A stretch of 64,000 nt of DNA from Faecimorpha sp963627615 (GCA_963627615.1 CAVGBV010000002.1:1-64000), one strand, 5' to 3'; positions 25,154-34,372 are shown, counted from the first letter of the stretch. Numbers and translations are program-made. Notes: a model not told the origin generated them from the sequence alone.

Positions 25154-27844
25154 ATGAAAAAGAGGGAAATTCTGATACCGGTCATTTTGACCGGTATCCT
25201 TAGTTCTATTGTTTATTTGCTGTTTCAGCTGTTTCCGTATGGAAAGCTGACGTTGGCCTGGTGCGACGCAAGACAGCAAGTCGTGCCGTTGCTGCTGGAT
25301 CTGAAGGATATGCTGTGTGGGGAACAGTCCGTATTCTTAAATCTGCAGAATGCCGGTGGTATGGATATGTGGGGCGTGCTGTTCTTCTTTGTAGCAAGCC
25401 CGCTGCATATGCTGACAGTTTTTGTGCCGGATGAGGGGATGTTCGGCTTTTTTAATATTCTGGTTGTCATGAAGCTGATGCTTTGCGCGGCTTCAGCATA
25501 TTGGTTCTTTCGGAGGAAGTTCCCGGAGCTGGGGATGGGGCTGGTCTCCGCGCTGGCGCTGATGTATGCGTTCTGCGGATTTAATATGATGTTCTACCAG
25601 AATGTGATCTGGCTGGATACGGCGTATTTGTTCCCGGTGCTCCTGATGGGGCTGGACAGATTGCTGCGCGAGGCAAAACCGGGACTCTATATCGGTGTTC
25701 TGTGTGCGGAGCTGTTTGTCAATTATTATATGAGTTATATGGTGGTCCTGTTTCTGCTGATTGGATCGGGACTGTATCTGTGTATGTGCTGCAGCCGCGC
25801 GGAGAGACGCCGCGGGGCGCTGCTCTTTATTCTGTCCAGTGCTGTGGCGGCTTGTCTTACCGCTTGTATCTGGCTGCCCTGTCTGGGAGCCTATCTGGAG
25901 TCCGCCAGAGGGTCAAATCTGATGCAGAATTTGAAGAGAAGTCCCCTGCTGCCATCCTTGGTGACTACGATACCGCTTCTGTTTTGTACGGGGATCTTTG
26001 TGCCGTCCCTGCTCTTTTTCCCGTATCACCGGATGAAAAAACGGCCGGGATTGGTATGGATTCTGATTATGACGATTCTGATGATCCTGCCGCTTTGTCT
26101 GGAACCGATCAACAAGATCTGGCATACGGGCAGCTATCAGTGCTTCCCGGCCAGGTACGGGTATATCACATCTTTTTTGATGCTGATGACTGCGGCCTGC
26201 GCGTTGTCGGAGATTCTTCGGAGTAAGTCGGCCCAGCCCGCGCCGGAATCGGTACAGGACGCGGCACGGTCGGGCGTCCGCATGATGGCGGCATCTGTCA
26301 TCTGCGTGGCCTGTGTGGCATTGTTGGCCGCTTTTTTGCTGCCCTATATGCAGGAAGAAAAAGAGACCATGAATGCGTATACCACGGGACTATGGGGAGA
26401 TGCGGAATCCTTCCGCGCACTGGCCTACGCTGCGGCGGCTGTGAGTGCGGTATACCTGATCGTGTTGGCTCTGGGACGCTTGGGCTGGCTGCATAAAGGG
26501 GCGCTGGCTGCGGCGCTGTTGGGCGTGCTGTTGGTTGAGAGCGTTTTCAACGGCGGTGTGTACATGGGGTATCCGGCGGCGGATCAGAGCGGATACAATG
26601 ATATTCTGGATCTGGGGCAGCATCTGCAGGAGCAGGGATTTTACCGGGTCAAGACGCAGCGTAGGGAGGTGGAGGCCAACTGGATGGGCGCGGCCGGACT
26701 GCCAACGCTGTCGCACTATACGTCGCTTACAGGAGAAGATTATCTGTTTGCTATGAAGAAGTTGGGCTATTCCGCCTATTGGATGGAGGCGGATTCTCAG
26801 GGCGGAACTCAGTTTACGGATGCGCTCCTGTCCAATCTATATACAGTTAAGCGGATACAGGAAGTCGCGGCAGGGGATACGGTCGTGTATCAGAATGCGA
26901 GATATGCTCTCATTCTGAATCCTTATCGGCTGCCGTCCGCGCTGATCAGCGATGTCAGCTGGCCCGCGGTGGCGCAGATGGGGACGGGAGATCGCTTTGA
27001 AGCGCAGAACCGTCTGTATCAGAGCCTGTTAGGGACGCAGGAGAATTTGTTTGTCCGTTACGATCCGGCAGAATGGAAGAATCTGACCTATGAGAATGGA
27101 AAAATCACCCTGGCAGAGGGTGAGAAGATCGGGATGATTACCTATTATATTCGTGTAGAAGGACGGCAGACACTGTATTTCGACTGCTTTGGCGGGCGGT
27201 ATACGACAAGGCTGTCCGAGGCGGAGAATGGGGCTTGTACGGTCATGGTGAATAACCGGCTGCTTGAGTCGGATTACCCGGCTAAAAAGATCAACGGCAT
27301 CCTGGAGCTGGGAACCTTTGAAGACGAAGAGGTCAAGATAGAGATCGGGATCAGTAAAAATATCAGTCCGGCATCTTTTGGCGTGGCGGGACTCTCAGAA
27401 GAAACGATGCAGAACCTGGAAAAGGAAGCTAGAGGGACGGAATTGGAGATTCTGGGGAGTACGGTTCGCGCCTATGTACAGAATGGAAGGGCAGGACAGA
27501 CCATGCTGATTCCGTTGGCATACCATAAAGGGTATGAAGTGCGGATCAATGGAAAAAAAGCGCAGGTGAATGAAGCTCTGGGCGGATTCATGTCGGTAAC
27601 GCTGGTGAGCGGAGAAAACAGGGTGGAACTGATATACCATACGCCGGGATTGCGCCTGGGGCTCGGAATTGGTGTTTTGGGACTGGGAGCGGCCGGGCTT
27701 CTGCTCTGGAAACGAAAGCGCGTCGCGGCGTATAAAGGCAGAGGCTATAAGATTGCAGGCGTTTTGCCCTATCTGTGGCTTGTGGGAATGATTGCGGTAA
27801 TATATATTATGCCAATGCTAGTAGCACGAGGAGGGTGGAAGTAA
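25154..27844 (+). CDS. YfhO-family membrane protein
   Basis: Large polytopic protein of 896 residues. The N-terminal half has about 12 hydrophobic segments with the family motif LFPYGKLTLAWCDARQQVVPLLLDL. A soluble extracytoplasmic beta-rich domain fills about residues 480-830, and a last transmembrane pair is at the C-terminus. YfhO proteins have a GT-C-like fold and are implicated in glycosylating lipoteichoic acid or other surface polymers in Bacillus and Listeria. That role here is inference. The spacing to aroB is zero (TAA then ATG), so the pair is likely co-transcribed, though no biochemical link is evident. Confidence 0.85.
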   Translation: MKKREILIPVILTGILSSIVYLLFQLFPYGKLTLAWCDARQQVVPLLLDLKDMLCGEQSVFLNLQNAGGMDMWGVLFFFVASPLHMLTVFVPDEGMFGFFNILVVMKLMLCAASAYWFFRRKFPELGMGLVSALALMYAFCGFNMMFYQNVIWLDTAYLFPVLLMGLDRLLREAKPGLYIGVLCAELFVNYYMSYMVVLFLLIGSGLYLCMCCSRAERRRGALLFILSSAVAACLTACIWLPCLGAYLESARGSNLMQNLKRSPLLPSLVTTIPLLFCTGIFVPSLLFFPYHRMKKRPGLVWILIMTILMILPLCLEPINKIWHTGSYQCFPARYGYITSFLMLMTAACALSEILRSKSAQPAPESVQDAARSGVRMMAASVICVACVALLAAFLLPYMQEEKETMNAYTTGLWGDAESFRALAYAAAAVSAVYLIVLALGRLGWLHKGALAAALLGVLLVESVFNGGVYMGYPAADQSGYNDILDLGQHLQEQGFYRVKTQRREVEANWMGAAGLPTLSHYTSLTGEDYLFAMKKLGYSAYWMEADSQGGTQFTDALLSNLYTVKRIQEVAAGDTVVYQNARYALILNPYRLPSALISDVSWPAVAQMGTGDRFEAQNRLYQSLLGTQENLFVRYDPAEWKNLTYENGKITLAEGEKIGMITYYIRVEGRQTLYFDCFGGRYTTRLSEAENGACTVMVNNRLLESDYPAKKINGILELGTFEDEEVKIEIGISKNISPASFGVAGLSEETMQNLEKEARGTELEILGSTVRAYVQNGRAGQTMLIPLAYHKGYEVRINGKKAQVNEALGGFMSVTLVSGENRVELIYHTPGLRLGLGIGVLGLGAAGLLLWKRKRVAAYKGRGYKIAGVLPYLWLVGMIAVIYIMPMLVARGGWK

Positions 27845-28969
27845 ATGAAAAAGATTCATGTGGATGTGCGGGTAAAGCCGTTGAGCTATGAGGTGCGGAT
27901 CGGGACAGGAATTCTGACAGAGCTTGCCTCGGATCTGCGGGAGAGGCCCTTGGGCAAACGGTATGCCGTTATTACGGACAGCCAGGTTGGACGGCTGCAC
28001 GGGGACACGCTTATGGGGGCTCTGGAGCATGCTGGATTGAAGGCGCAGCTTTTTGTGTTTCCGGCGGGAGAGTCCAGCAAGAACCGACAGGAGAAGGAAC
28101 GCCTGGAGGACGCGATGCTGGAGGCGGGATTGGGCCGGGATTCGGCAGTGATTGCTCTTGGCGGCGGAGTTGTCGGAGACCTTGCGGGTTTTGTGGCGGC
28201 GACGTATATGCGGGGAGTTCCGGTGATTCAGGTGCCGACTACGACGCTGGCGATGGCAGATTCCGCGATTGGCAGCAAGACAGCGGTGGATGTACCCTAC
28301 GGCAAGAATTTGATCGGAGCCTTTCATAGTCCGGAAGCTGTATACATGGATATGAACCTTTTAAGTACGCTGGACGAGCGCAATTATTATGCAGGACTGG
28401 TGGAGCTGATTAAGCACGGGTTTATTCAGCGGCCGTCGCTGCAGGAGTATCTTGCGGAGCATAAGGAGACAATTGTTTCCAGAGGCGGAGCGGAGTATCC
28501 GGTGGTGATGGAGGAGCTGCTGTATCAGAACAGCGCCGTCAAAAATGATGTGGTCAGTCAGGATCAGAAGGAGAATAATCTTCGTAAGATTCTGAACTAT
28601 GGACATACACTGGGGCACGCGGTGGAGATGAGCAGTAATTTTCAGATGATCCATGGAGAGTGTGTGGCGGTCGGTATCGCGTACGCGGCATATCTCGCGC
28701 ACAAGCTGGGATTGTGCGATGAGGATTGGGCCGGAGAGCAGATTCGGATCCTCAGGGAATATCACCAGGGATGCCGGATTCCGGAAGGAATTTCGACGGA
28801 TACGCTGATTGAGGTCATGAAGCATGATAAAAAAGCAAGAAACGGCCAGATAGAGTTTGTCCTTTTGGCAGGTCCCGGACAACCGGTACAACAGAATGGA
28901 GAGTACGGTATACCTGTAAAAGAAGATGTACTGCGCCAGACGATTGAAGAATTCAGAAAAATTCAATAA
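27845..28969 (+). CDS. aroB: 3-dehydroquinate synthase family enzyme
   Basis: A 374-residue sugar-phosphate cyclase of the AroB family, closing DAHP to 3-dehydroquinate in the shikimate pathway with NAD and zinc. Seen are GGGVVGDLAGF (NAD loop), VPTTTLAMADSAIGSKTAV (usual consensus has LLAQVDSSVGGKTAV), the metal-ligand Glu in GLVELIKHGFI, and both His of HTLGHAVE and HGECVAVG. The GGK to GSK change and the surrounding substitutions are unusual, so a paralogous cyclase cannot be excluded, but the metal site is intact. GGAGG precedes the ATG. No other aro gene is nearby. Confidence 0.87.
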   Translation: MKKIHVDVRVKPLSYEVRIGTGILTELASDLRERPLGKRYAVITDSQVGRLHGDTLMGALEHAGLKAQLFVFPAGESSKNRQEKERLEDAMLEAGLGRDSAVIALGGGVVGDLAGFVAATYMRGVPVIQVPTTTLAMADSAIGSKTAVDVPYGKNLIGAFHSPEAVYMDMNLLSTLDERNYYAGLVELIKHGFIQRPSLQEYLAEHKETIVSRGGAEYPVVMEELLYQNSAVKNDVVSQDQKENNLRKILNYGHTLGHAVEMSSNFQMIHGECVAVGIAYAAYLAHKLGLCDEDWAGEQIRILREYHQGCRIPEGISTDTLIEVMKHDKKARNGQIEFVLLAGPGQPVQQNGEYGIPVKEDVLRQTIEEFRKIQ

Positions 28970-28983
28970 TTTCAAAAAAACTA

Positions 28984-29012
28984 TTGCGATTGGATGGAGA
29001 GTATGGTATACT
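28984..29012 (+). promoter_or_regulatory. Upstream promoter of rpsF operon
   Basis: TTGCGA, 17-base spacer, TATACT with extended -10 TGG. Confidence 0.65.
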
Positions 29013-29066
29013 GGAGACATCTGGGAGATGCGCCGGCAAAATTTCTCTAGAATTTTAAAATAATCC

Positions 29067-29095
29067 TTGCTATTCACTCAAAGATATAGTATAAT
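29067..29095 (+). promoter_or_regulatory. Proximal promoter of rpsF operon
   Basis: TTGCTA, 17-base spacer, perfect TATAAT. It gives a leader of about 60 bases that contains a CCTTGC / GCAAGG hairpin. Confidence 0.8.
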
Positions 29096-29113
29096 AAAAA
29101 ACTGAACGATTAT

Positions 29114-29135
29114 CCTTGCTCTTGCCAGTGCAAGG
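29114..29135 (+). promoter_or_regulatory. Leader hairpin of rpsF
   Basis: CCTTGC (29114-29119) pairs with GCAAGG (29130-29135) around a 10-base loop, 27 bases before the rpsF start. rpsF leaders in many bacteria bind the S6:S18 complex for feedback control. This hairpin is in the right place, but I do not claim the consensus. Confidence 0.3.
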
Positions 29136-29162
29136 GCCAAAGTCCAAAAGGAGGTGTAGACG

Positions 29163-29450
29163 ATGAACAAGTACGAGGTTGCAGTTGTAGTATCCGCTCA
29201 GATTACAGATGAGGAGCGTGCTGCAGTTGTAGAGCAGGTTAAGGCTTACATCGCACGTCGTGGTGGTAATGTTACGGAAGTCGAAGATTGGGGCAAGCGC
29301 CGTCTTGCTTACGAGATCGCTAAGCAGTCCGAGGGTTACTATTACTTCGTAAAGGTAGATGCAGAGCCGACAATGAGCGTTGAGCTGGAGAAGGACCTGC
29401 GTATCATGGAGAACGTGCTTCGCTATCTGATCGTAAGAGAAGAAGAGTGA
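29163..29450 (+). CDS. rpsF: Ribosomal protein bS6
   Basis: Small-subunit protein S6, 95 residues, the normal length. MNKYEVAVVVSAQITDEERAAV opens the ferredoxin-like fold, and GNVTEVEDWGKRRLAYEI is the family signature. It binds 16S rRNA as a dimer with S18, encoded two genes downstream. AAGGAGG is eight bases from the ATG. First gene of the rpsF-ssb-rpsR operon, with two promoters upstream. Codon use is strongly biased, as expected for a highly expressed gene. Confidence 0.98.
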   Translation: MNKYEVAVVVSAQITDEERAAVVEQVKAYIARRGGNVTEVEDWGKRRLAYEIAKQSEGYYYFVKVDAEPTMSVELEKDLRIMENVLRYLIVREEE

Positions 29451-29478
29451 GCAGCATTGAAGCCGGGGAGGTTTTTCA

Positions 29479-30039
29479 ATGAATAAAGTGATTTTGATGG
29501 GTCGTTTGACCCGTGATCCGGAAGTGCGTTATTCTCAGTCCGGACAGGCCGTATGCCGTTATACTCTGGCAGTGAACCGCTCTTATAAGAGAGAGGGCGA
29601 GCCGGATGCTGATTTCTTCAATGTTATTGCATTTGCGCAGCGTGGTGAGTTTGCGGGAAAGTATTTCCGTAAAGGCATGATGGTTGCGGTGTGTGGCGAG
29701 TTGAGAAACAGCAGCTACGAACAGAACGGTGTTAAGCGCTATGTAACGGACATTATTGTAACGGACCAGTATTTTGCAGAGAGCAAGGCATCTTTTGAGG
29801 GACGCAGCCAGGGCGGAAGCCATGCGCAGTCGTCCGGCGGCTATCAGAATTACCAGTCGGTAGCCCCGCAGAACAACAATTTTGCTCCGCAGAATAATGG
29901 CTTCGCACCGCAGGGCAATCCGTATCAGCAGCCTTCTTATGGGGCGGCTCCGATGGATTCTCAGACCGGTGCGGGTGGCCCGGAAGGCTTTACGCCTGTA
30001 GATGCAACATTAGAAGGTGACGCGGATCTGCCGTTTTAA
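29479..30039 (+). CDS. ssb: Single-stranded DNA-binding protein
   Basis: SSB of 186 residues. The OB-fold occupies residues 1-110 (MNKVILMGRLTRDPEVRYS, FFNVIAFAQRGEFAGKYFRKG). A low-complexity linker rich in Gln, Asn, Pro and Gly follows, with repeated APQNN units, and the acidic tip ends in DLPF, the docking peptide for replication and repair partners. GGGGAGG precedes the ATG. Its place between rpsF and rpsR is the standard arrangement for the housekeeping SSB. Confidence 0.98.
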   Translation: MNKVILMGRLTRDPEVRYSQSGQAVCRYTLAVNRSYKREGEPDADFFNVIAFAQRGEFAGKYFRKGMMVAVCGELRNSSYEQNGVKRYVTDIIVTDQYFAESKASFEGRSQGGSHAQSSGGYQNYQSVAPQNNNFAPQNNGFAPQGNPYQQPSYGAAPMDSQTGAGGPEGFTPVDATLEGDADLPF

Positions 30040-30076
30040 GGCAGGCCGCTCCGATTAAGAATAGGAGGTTTTTGTC

Positions 30077-30319
30077 ATGGCAGTTCCTCAGAAGAAGAGA
30101 CCCACCATGCGCCGCAAAAAGCGTGTTTGCAGCTTCTGCGCCGAGAATGGCGAGACGCTGAGCTATAAGGATGTAGCAAAGCTTAGAAGATATGTATCTG
30201 AGCGGGGCAAGATTCTGCCTCGTCGTATCAACGGCAACTGTGCTAAGCATCAGCGTGTGCTGACGATCGCTGTAAAGCGTGCCCGCCATCTGGCTTTGAT
30301 GCCGTACACCGTAGATTAA
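30077..30319 (+). CDS. rpsR: Ribosomal protein bS18
   Basis: Small-subunit protein S18, 80 residues, highly basic. The family block (LSYKDVAKLRRYVSERGKILPRR, then GNCAKHQRVLTIAVKRARHLALMP) is intact. An N-terminal CSFC pair is seen in zinc-containing S18 forms, but only two cysteines lie there; a third is in GNCAKH. AGGAGG precedes the ATG. Last gene of the operon, ending at a perfect terminator. Confidence 0.98.
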   Translation: MAVPQKKRPTMRRKKRVCSFCAENGETLSYKDVAKLRRYVSERGKILPRRINGNCAKHQRVLTIAVKRARHLALMPYTVD

Positions 30320-30334
30320 TACAGAGTATGAGAG

Positions 30335-30364
30335 ACGCCGGTCATCTATTGACCGGCGTTTTTT
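30335..30364 (+). terminator. rpsF operon terminator
   Basis: ACGCCGGTCA-TCTAT-TGACCGGCGT, a perfect 10-bp stem running into six T. Confidence 0.95.
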
Positions 30365-30366
30365 AC

Positions 30367-30395
30367 TTGATAAATACACATGGATTTGTTATAAT
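30367..30395 (+). promoter_or_regulatory. Promoter of the trk operon
   Basis: TTGATA, 17-base spacer, TATAAT, immediately after the rpsR terminator and 40 bases before the trkH start. Confidence 0.8.
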
Positions 30396-30434
30396 AAGAC
30401 CAGCCTTATGGCGAATCCCAAAAGGAGAGCTGGA

Positions 30435-31829
30435 ATGTTGAATAAAAGACAACGGACCATGATGCCTGCGCAGGTTTTGACGCTGGGCTTCGCGATCATT
30501 ATTATAATAGGTACGATGTTGTTGATGCTGCCTGCGGCAAGTGCGGCGGGACAGTGGACGGATCCGCTTACCGCGCTGTTTACGGCGACGACATCTGTGT
30601 GCGTAACAGGGCTGGTTACCGTGCCGACCTACAGTCATTGGTCTGCAGCGGGACAGTGGATCATTCTGCTCCTTGTAGAACTGGGAGGCCTGGGGTTTAT
30701 GACCTTTGCGACCATGGCCATTCTGGTAGCGGGACGCAGGGTCACGCTGAAGAGAAAGCTTCTGATCCAGGAGGCGTTGAGTCAGAATACGCCCGGAGGA
30801 GTGACACAGCTGGTTCGGCAGGTCTTTTTTGGAACCATTTTCGTGCAGGGAGTGGGAGCATTGCTTCTGGCAATGCGTTTCTGCCCGGAATATGGATTGG
30901 CAAGAGGAATTTATTATGGAATCTTTCATTCGATCAGCGCCTTTTGTAATGCGGGTCTGGATATTTTGGGGCCGGACAGTCTAATCCCATATGCGGGTGA
31001 TGCCTATGTAAACACGGTGATCATTCTGCTGATTGTGCTGGGAGGGCTGGGGTATGTCGTATGGCTGGATGTGTGCAAGGCCCTGAAAGAAGCTTATAAG
31101 CCGTCAAGAGGTCTTAGACGGTATTGTTATGTCCGGCGGGTGTGGCGGCATTGTTCGCTGTATTCTAAGTTGGTGCTGACAATGACAGCAGGGCTGATCA
31201 TCCTGGGGTGGCTGGGATTTATCATAATGGAGTGGAAGAATCCGGAGACCTTAGGGAGCATGCCGATCGCGGAACGATTTCAGGCCGCTTTTTTTCAGTC
31301 AGTGACAACCCGTACGGCAGGATTTGCGGGAATCGCGCAGGGAGGTCTGACGGATAATTCCAAGGTGCTGACCAGTATCCTGATGTTTATCGGCGGGTCC
31401 TCCGGCGGTACTGCCGGTGGAATCAAGACAGTGACGGTGGCGGTAATGCTTCTGACGATCGGTTCTTATATCCGGGGGCATGGCGATGTCGAGGTATTTG
31501 GCCGAAGGATTGTGCCGTCAGCGGTGCGTCGGGCATTTTCCCTTGGAATCTGTGCCTTTTTGCTGGGGATCCTGTTTACGATGGTGATTGGAGGGATAGA
31601 AGGGCTGCCTTTTGTGGATGTCCTGTTTGAAGTCGCGTCGGCGATCGGGACGACAGGACTCAGCGTCGGGATCACTCCGGGGCTTACGCCCATCAGTCAG
31701 ATCCTGTTGATCGTATTGATGTATATCGGGCGTTTAGGTCCATTGACTATTATGATGGCGTTAAAGATTCGGCAGGAGGAATCCCGGACCAATATACGCT
31801 GTCCGGAGGAGGAGGTTATGATCGGATGA
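30435..31829 (+). CDS. trkH: TrkH/KtrB-type potassium uptake membrane subunit
   Basis: Potassium-translocating subunit of 464 residues with about ten hydrophobic segments arranged as four M1-P-M2 repeats. Pore-loop sequences are visible: TATTSVCVTGLVT, SISAFCNAGLDI, TTRTAGFAGI and ASAIGTTGLSVGI, each with the family's central Gly. It forms the membrane half of a Trk/Ktr system whose cytoplasmic regulator follows immediately. The ATG at 30435 sits seven bases after GGAG and is preferred to the in-frame ATG at 30408, which has no ribosome binding site. Its stop overlaps the trkA start (ATGA). Confidence 0.93.
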   Translation: MLNKRQRTMMPAQVLTLGFAIIIIIGTMLLMLPAASAAGQWTDPLTALFTATTSVCVTGLVTVPTYSHWSAAGQWIILLLVELGGLGFMTFATMAILVAGRRVTLKRKLLIQEALSQNTPGGVTQLVRQVFFGTIFVQGVGALLLAMRFCPEYGLARGIYYGIFHSISAFCNAGLDILGPDSLIPYAGDAYVNTVIILLIVLGGLGYVVWLDVCKALKEAYKPSRGLRRYCYVRRVWRHCSLYSKLVLTMTAGLIILGWLGFIIMEWKNPETLGSMPIAERFQAAFFQSVTTRTAGFAGIAQGGLTDNSKVLTSILMFIGGSSGGTAGGIKTVTVAVMLLTIGSYIRGHGDVEVFGRRIVPSAVRRAFSLGICAFLLGILFTMVIGGIEGLPFVDVLFEVASAIGTTGLSVGITPGLTPISQILLIVLMYIGRLGPLTIMMALKIRQEESRTNIRCPEEEVMIG

Positions 31830-32485
31830 AGAAAGAGGCCAAGAGTTTCGCAGTCCTGGGGTTGGGACGGTTCGGCAGTAATATTGCCAGAACATTGGAG
31901 GAGTACGGCGCTCAGGTGCTGGCGGTAGATTCGCGGGAGGAAAAGGTCGAGGAGATTGCCGATGAGGTGACCCATGCGGTTCAGGCGGATGTGACGGATC
32001 TGTCGGCGCTGCGGTCCATGGGAATGGCAGAGTTTGACGGAGTCATTGTCGCGATTGGCGAAAACATGGAGACCAGTATCATCACGATTATGCATCTGAA
32101 GGATCTGGGCGCGAAGCATATCATTGCCAAGGCCCAGAACGAGCTGCATGCCAAGGTGTTGAAAAGGATCGGAGCCAATCGGGTGATTCTCCCGGAGAAG
32201 GATATGGCGGTACGTGTAGGACATGGCCTGGTCAACGGCAATATTCTGGACTATATAGAGCTGTCTGAAGAATACGGTATCTACGAGATCGCGGCGCCTA
32301 AGGAGTGGCAGGGAAATACGCTGGTTCAGCTCAATCTCCGGGCCCGCCTGGGGATCAATGTCATGGCGGTACATAAGAGCGGCGGAGAATTTGTCGTATC
32401 TCCGGGGGCGGAATATCTGGTGAGCGCCGGAGATCAGATGGTTGTAATCGCGAAAAAAGATATCGTAGATCAGTTGGTGGATTGA
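31826..32485 (+). CDS. trkA: TrkA/KtrA-type RCK regulatory subunit
   Basis: Cytoplasmic gating subunit of 219 residues. The RCK_N Rossmann domain begins with FAVLGLGRFGSNIA (GxGxxG) and has an acidic residue after the second strand (LAVDSREEK), the arrangement that binds NAD(H) or ATP/ADP. The RCK_C domain covers about residues 135-219. It should open the TrkH pore in response to nucleotide or c-di-AMP binding; the ligand is not readable here. Translationally coupled to trkH by ATGA. Confidence 0.93.
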   Translation: MKKEAKSFAVLGLGRFGSNIARTLEEYGAQVLAVDSREEKVEEIADEVTHAVQADVTDLSALRSMGMAEFDGVIVAIGENMETSIITIMHLKDLGAKHIIAKAQNELHAKVLKRIGANRVILPEKDMAVRVGHGLVNGNILDYIELSEEYGIYEIAAPKEWQGNTLVQLNLRARLGINVMAVHKSGGEFVVSPGAEYLVSAGDQMVVIAKKDIVDQLVD

Positions 32486-32486
32486 G

Positions 32487-33302
32487 ATGGCAGAGTATAT
32501 ATCCAGTATGCAAAATCCCGTAGTTAAGCTGTTAAAAAGCCTGCACAGCAAAAAGGGCAGATATGAAAATGGCCTGTTTCTGGTAGAAGGAATGCGCCTG
32601 TGCGGTGAAATATGCCCGCCATGGCAGACGGAGTTCTTGATATTCAGTGAGAAGTTCTATGAACAGAATGCGGAGAAGGAAGCGCTGATTGCGGAATGCC
32701 CCGACGCTAAGGTACGGATCCTGCCGGAGGAAGTTTTTGCGGCGGTATCAGATACACAGCATCCGCAGGGAGTGTTGGCGGCAGTCCGGATGCGGCAGTT
32801 TGATCTGAGCACACTCACTCAGAAGGAGAATCCGTTTCTGGTGGTATTGGAGGATTTGCAGGATCCTGGCAATGCAGGGACAATTCTGCGGACGGCGGAT
32901 GCTGCCGGAGCGGATGGGATTCTTTGCTCCAAGGGAACGGTGGATTTTTACAGTCCCAAAACGGTACGTGCTTCCATGGGATCCATTTTCCATTTGCCGA
33001 TAGTGCAGGCGGCAGATTTTGCTGAAGGGTTGAGAGAACTTCAAGCGCAGGGAATCCATCTGTTGGCGGCGCACCTGCAGGGCAGCCGGCCGCATTTTGA
33101 GGCGGATTATACCGGGGGCTGCGCCATTATGATAGGAAATGAAGGAAAAGGATTGACACCGGAGGCCGCGTCCATGGCGGATGAGCGGATCCGGATCCCG
33201 CAGCCGGGCCGGGCAGAGTCCCTGAATGCTTCGGTTGCGGCCGGAATATTGATCTATGAAGCGCTGAGACAACGTACAGGAGGAGAGATATCATGCATAT
33301 GA
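32487..33302 (+). CDS. SpoU-type RNA 2'-O-ribose methyltransferase
   Basis: TrmH/SpoU-family methyltransferase of 271 residues. An N-terminal L30e-like substrate-binding domain (SMQNPVVKLLKSLHSKKGR, FLVEGMRLCGE) precedes the SPOUT catalytic domain with motif 1 LEDLQDPGNAGTILRTADAAG, motif 2 IMIGNEGKGLTPEA and motif 3 IRIPQPGRAESLNASVAAGIL, all intact. The target is likely a 23S rRNA or tRNA ribose; which one is not decided. The ATG comes one base after the trkA stop, and the end overlaps lgt, so this is one polycistron. Confidence 0.93.
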   Translation: MAEYISSMQNPVVKLLKSLHSKKGRYENGLFLVEGMRLCGEICPPWQTEFLIFSEKFYEQNAEKEALIAECPDAKVRILPEEVFAAVSDTQHPQGVLAAVRMRQFDLSTLTQKENPFLVVLEDLQDPGNAGTILRTADAAGADGILCSKGTVDFYSPKTVRASMGSIFHLPIVQAADFAEGLRELQAQGIHLLAAHLQGSRPHFEADYTGGCAIMIGNEGKGLTPEAASMADERIRIPQPGRAESLNASVAAGILIYEALRQRTGGEISCI

Positions 33303-34195
33303 AGTTGTTTTCGATTGGTCCGTTGAATGTGTACAGCTACGGACTGATGATCGCGGTTGGGATCATCGCGGCGGTATGGCTGGCAATGCGGCGCTGCCCG
33401 GATCGCGGATTGGATAAGGATCAGATGTTCAATATGGGATTTCTGGGGATTGTGGTAGGTGTGATCGGCGCCAAACTGATGTACTATATCGTCGAATTAC
33501 CGGCAATCCTTCAGGATCCGTCGCTGCTGCTGGATATTACCAATGGTTTTGTGGTATACGGCGGAATCATCACCGGAATTCTGGCGCCGTATATTTATGC
33601 TCGGGTCAAGAAGCTGCCCTTTTTGAAGTATTTGGATACGGCGATTCCGTCCATTCCATTGGCACAGGGATTGGGCAGAATCGGATGCTTTTTGGCGGGA
33701 TGCTGTTACGGACGGCCGACGGACGCGTGGTTTGGCGTAATCTTCCCGGCGGATGGTCTTGCGCCGGCCGGAGTTTCCTTGATACCGACCCAGCTCTTTT
33801 CCAGCATCGGTGATTTTGCGATAGCGGCCTTTTTGCTGTGGTATACCCGTAAGGGCAAGGAACGACAGGAGGGACTGGCAGCGGGATGGTATACGGCACT
33901 CTATGCGGTCGGGAGATTCATTATTGAGTTCTTCCGCGATGACCCCAGAGGAAGTGTTGGATTCCTATCCACTTCACAGTTTATCTCAGTAATTATGCTG
34001 ATTGCGGCAATTGTCTGGATTAGCATGTGCCTGAAAAAACGCAAAGCAAAAGAAGAGGCGGAAGCCGAGAAGAAGGTGGATGCGGAATTGGCCGCGGAAC
34101 AGGAAGAGCGGGAACAGCGCGAACAGGAATGGAAGAAGATCGGAAAGGCTTTGAGTCCGGAAGAACCTGAGGAAGACAGTCAGGATTCCGAATAA
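33293..34195 (+). CDS. lgt: Prolipoprotein diacylglyceryl transferase
   Basis: Lgt transfers diacylglycerol from phosphatidylglycerol to the lipobox Cys of prolipoproteins, such as the hydrolase at 19018. It has 300 residues with about seven transmembrane segments. The key GRIGCFLAGCCYG loop holds the essential Arg, and GRFIIEFFRDD near the end is conserved. After the last transmembrane segment a 50-residue tail rich in Glu, Lys, Gln and Arg is probably a cytoplasmic coiled coil, longer than in many Lgt proteins. GGAGGAG precedes the ATG, which overlaps the methyltransferase end by 10 bases. Confidence 0.95.
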   Translation: MHMKLFSIGPLNVYSYGLMIAVGIIAAVWLAMRRCPDRGLDKDQMFNMGFLGIVVGVIGAKLMYYIVELPAILQDPSLLLDITNGFVVYGGIITGILAPYIYARVKKLPFLKYLDTAIPSIPLAQGLGRIGCFLAGCCYGRPTDAWFGVIFPADGLAPAGVSLIPTQLFSSIGDFAIAAFLLWYTRKGKERQEGLAAGWYTALYAVGRFIIEFFRDDPRGSVGFLSTSQFISVIMLIAAIVWISMCLKKRKAKEEAEAEKKVDAELAAEQEEREQREQEWKKIGKALSPEEPEEDSQDSE

Positions 34196-34209
34196 GAATA
34201 TGTAAGGAA

Positions 34210-34253
34210 CAGAACAGGCCTTTGCTGCTGGATAGCAGCAAGGGCCTGTTCTG
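34210..34253. repeat. 20-bp stem hairpin after lgt
   Basis: CAGAACAGGCC + TTTGCTGCT pairs with AGCAGCAAG + GGCCTGTTCTG around GGAT, with one G-T pair. It may stop lgt transcription or protect its 3' end, although no T-run follows. Confidence 0.7.
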
Positions 34254-34275
34254 GCTTGAAGCGGAGAATAAAAAG

Positions 34276-34302
34276 CATGTACTCCGGCGGACGGAGTACA
34301 TG
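34276..34302. repeat. 11-bp stem hairpin
   Basis: CATGTACTCCG-GCGGA-CGGAGTACATG, perfect. Second hairpin of the pair after lgt. Confidence 0.7.
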
Positions 34303-34372
34303 GCGATAATGACGGAACGGATTGATTTTAACATGCCGGATTTGTCACCGTATTAAAAAATATATCATAATT

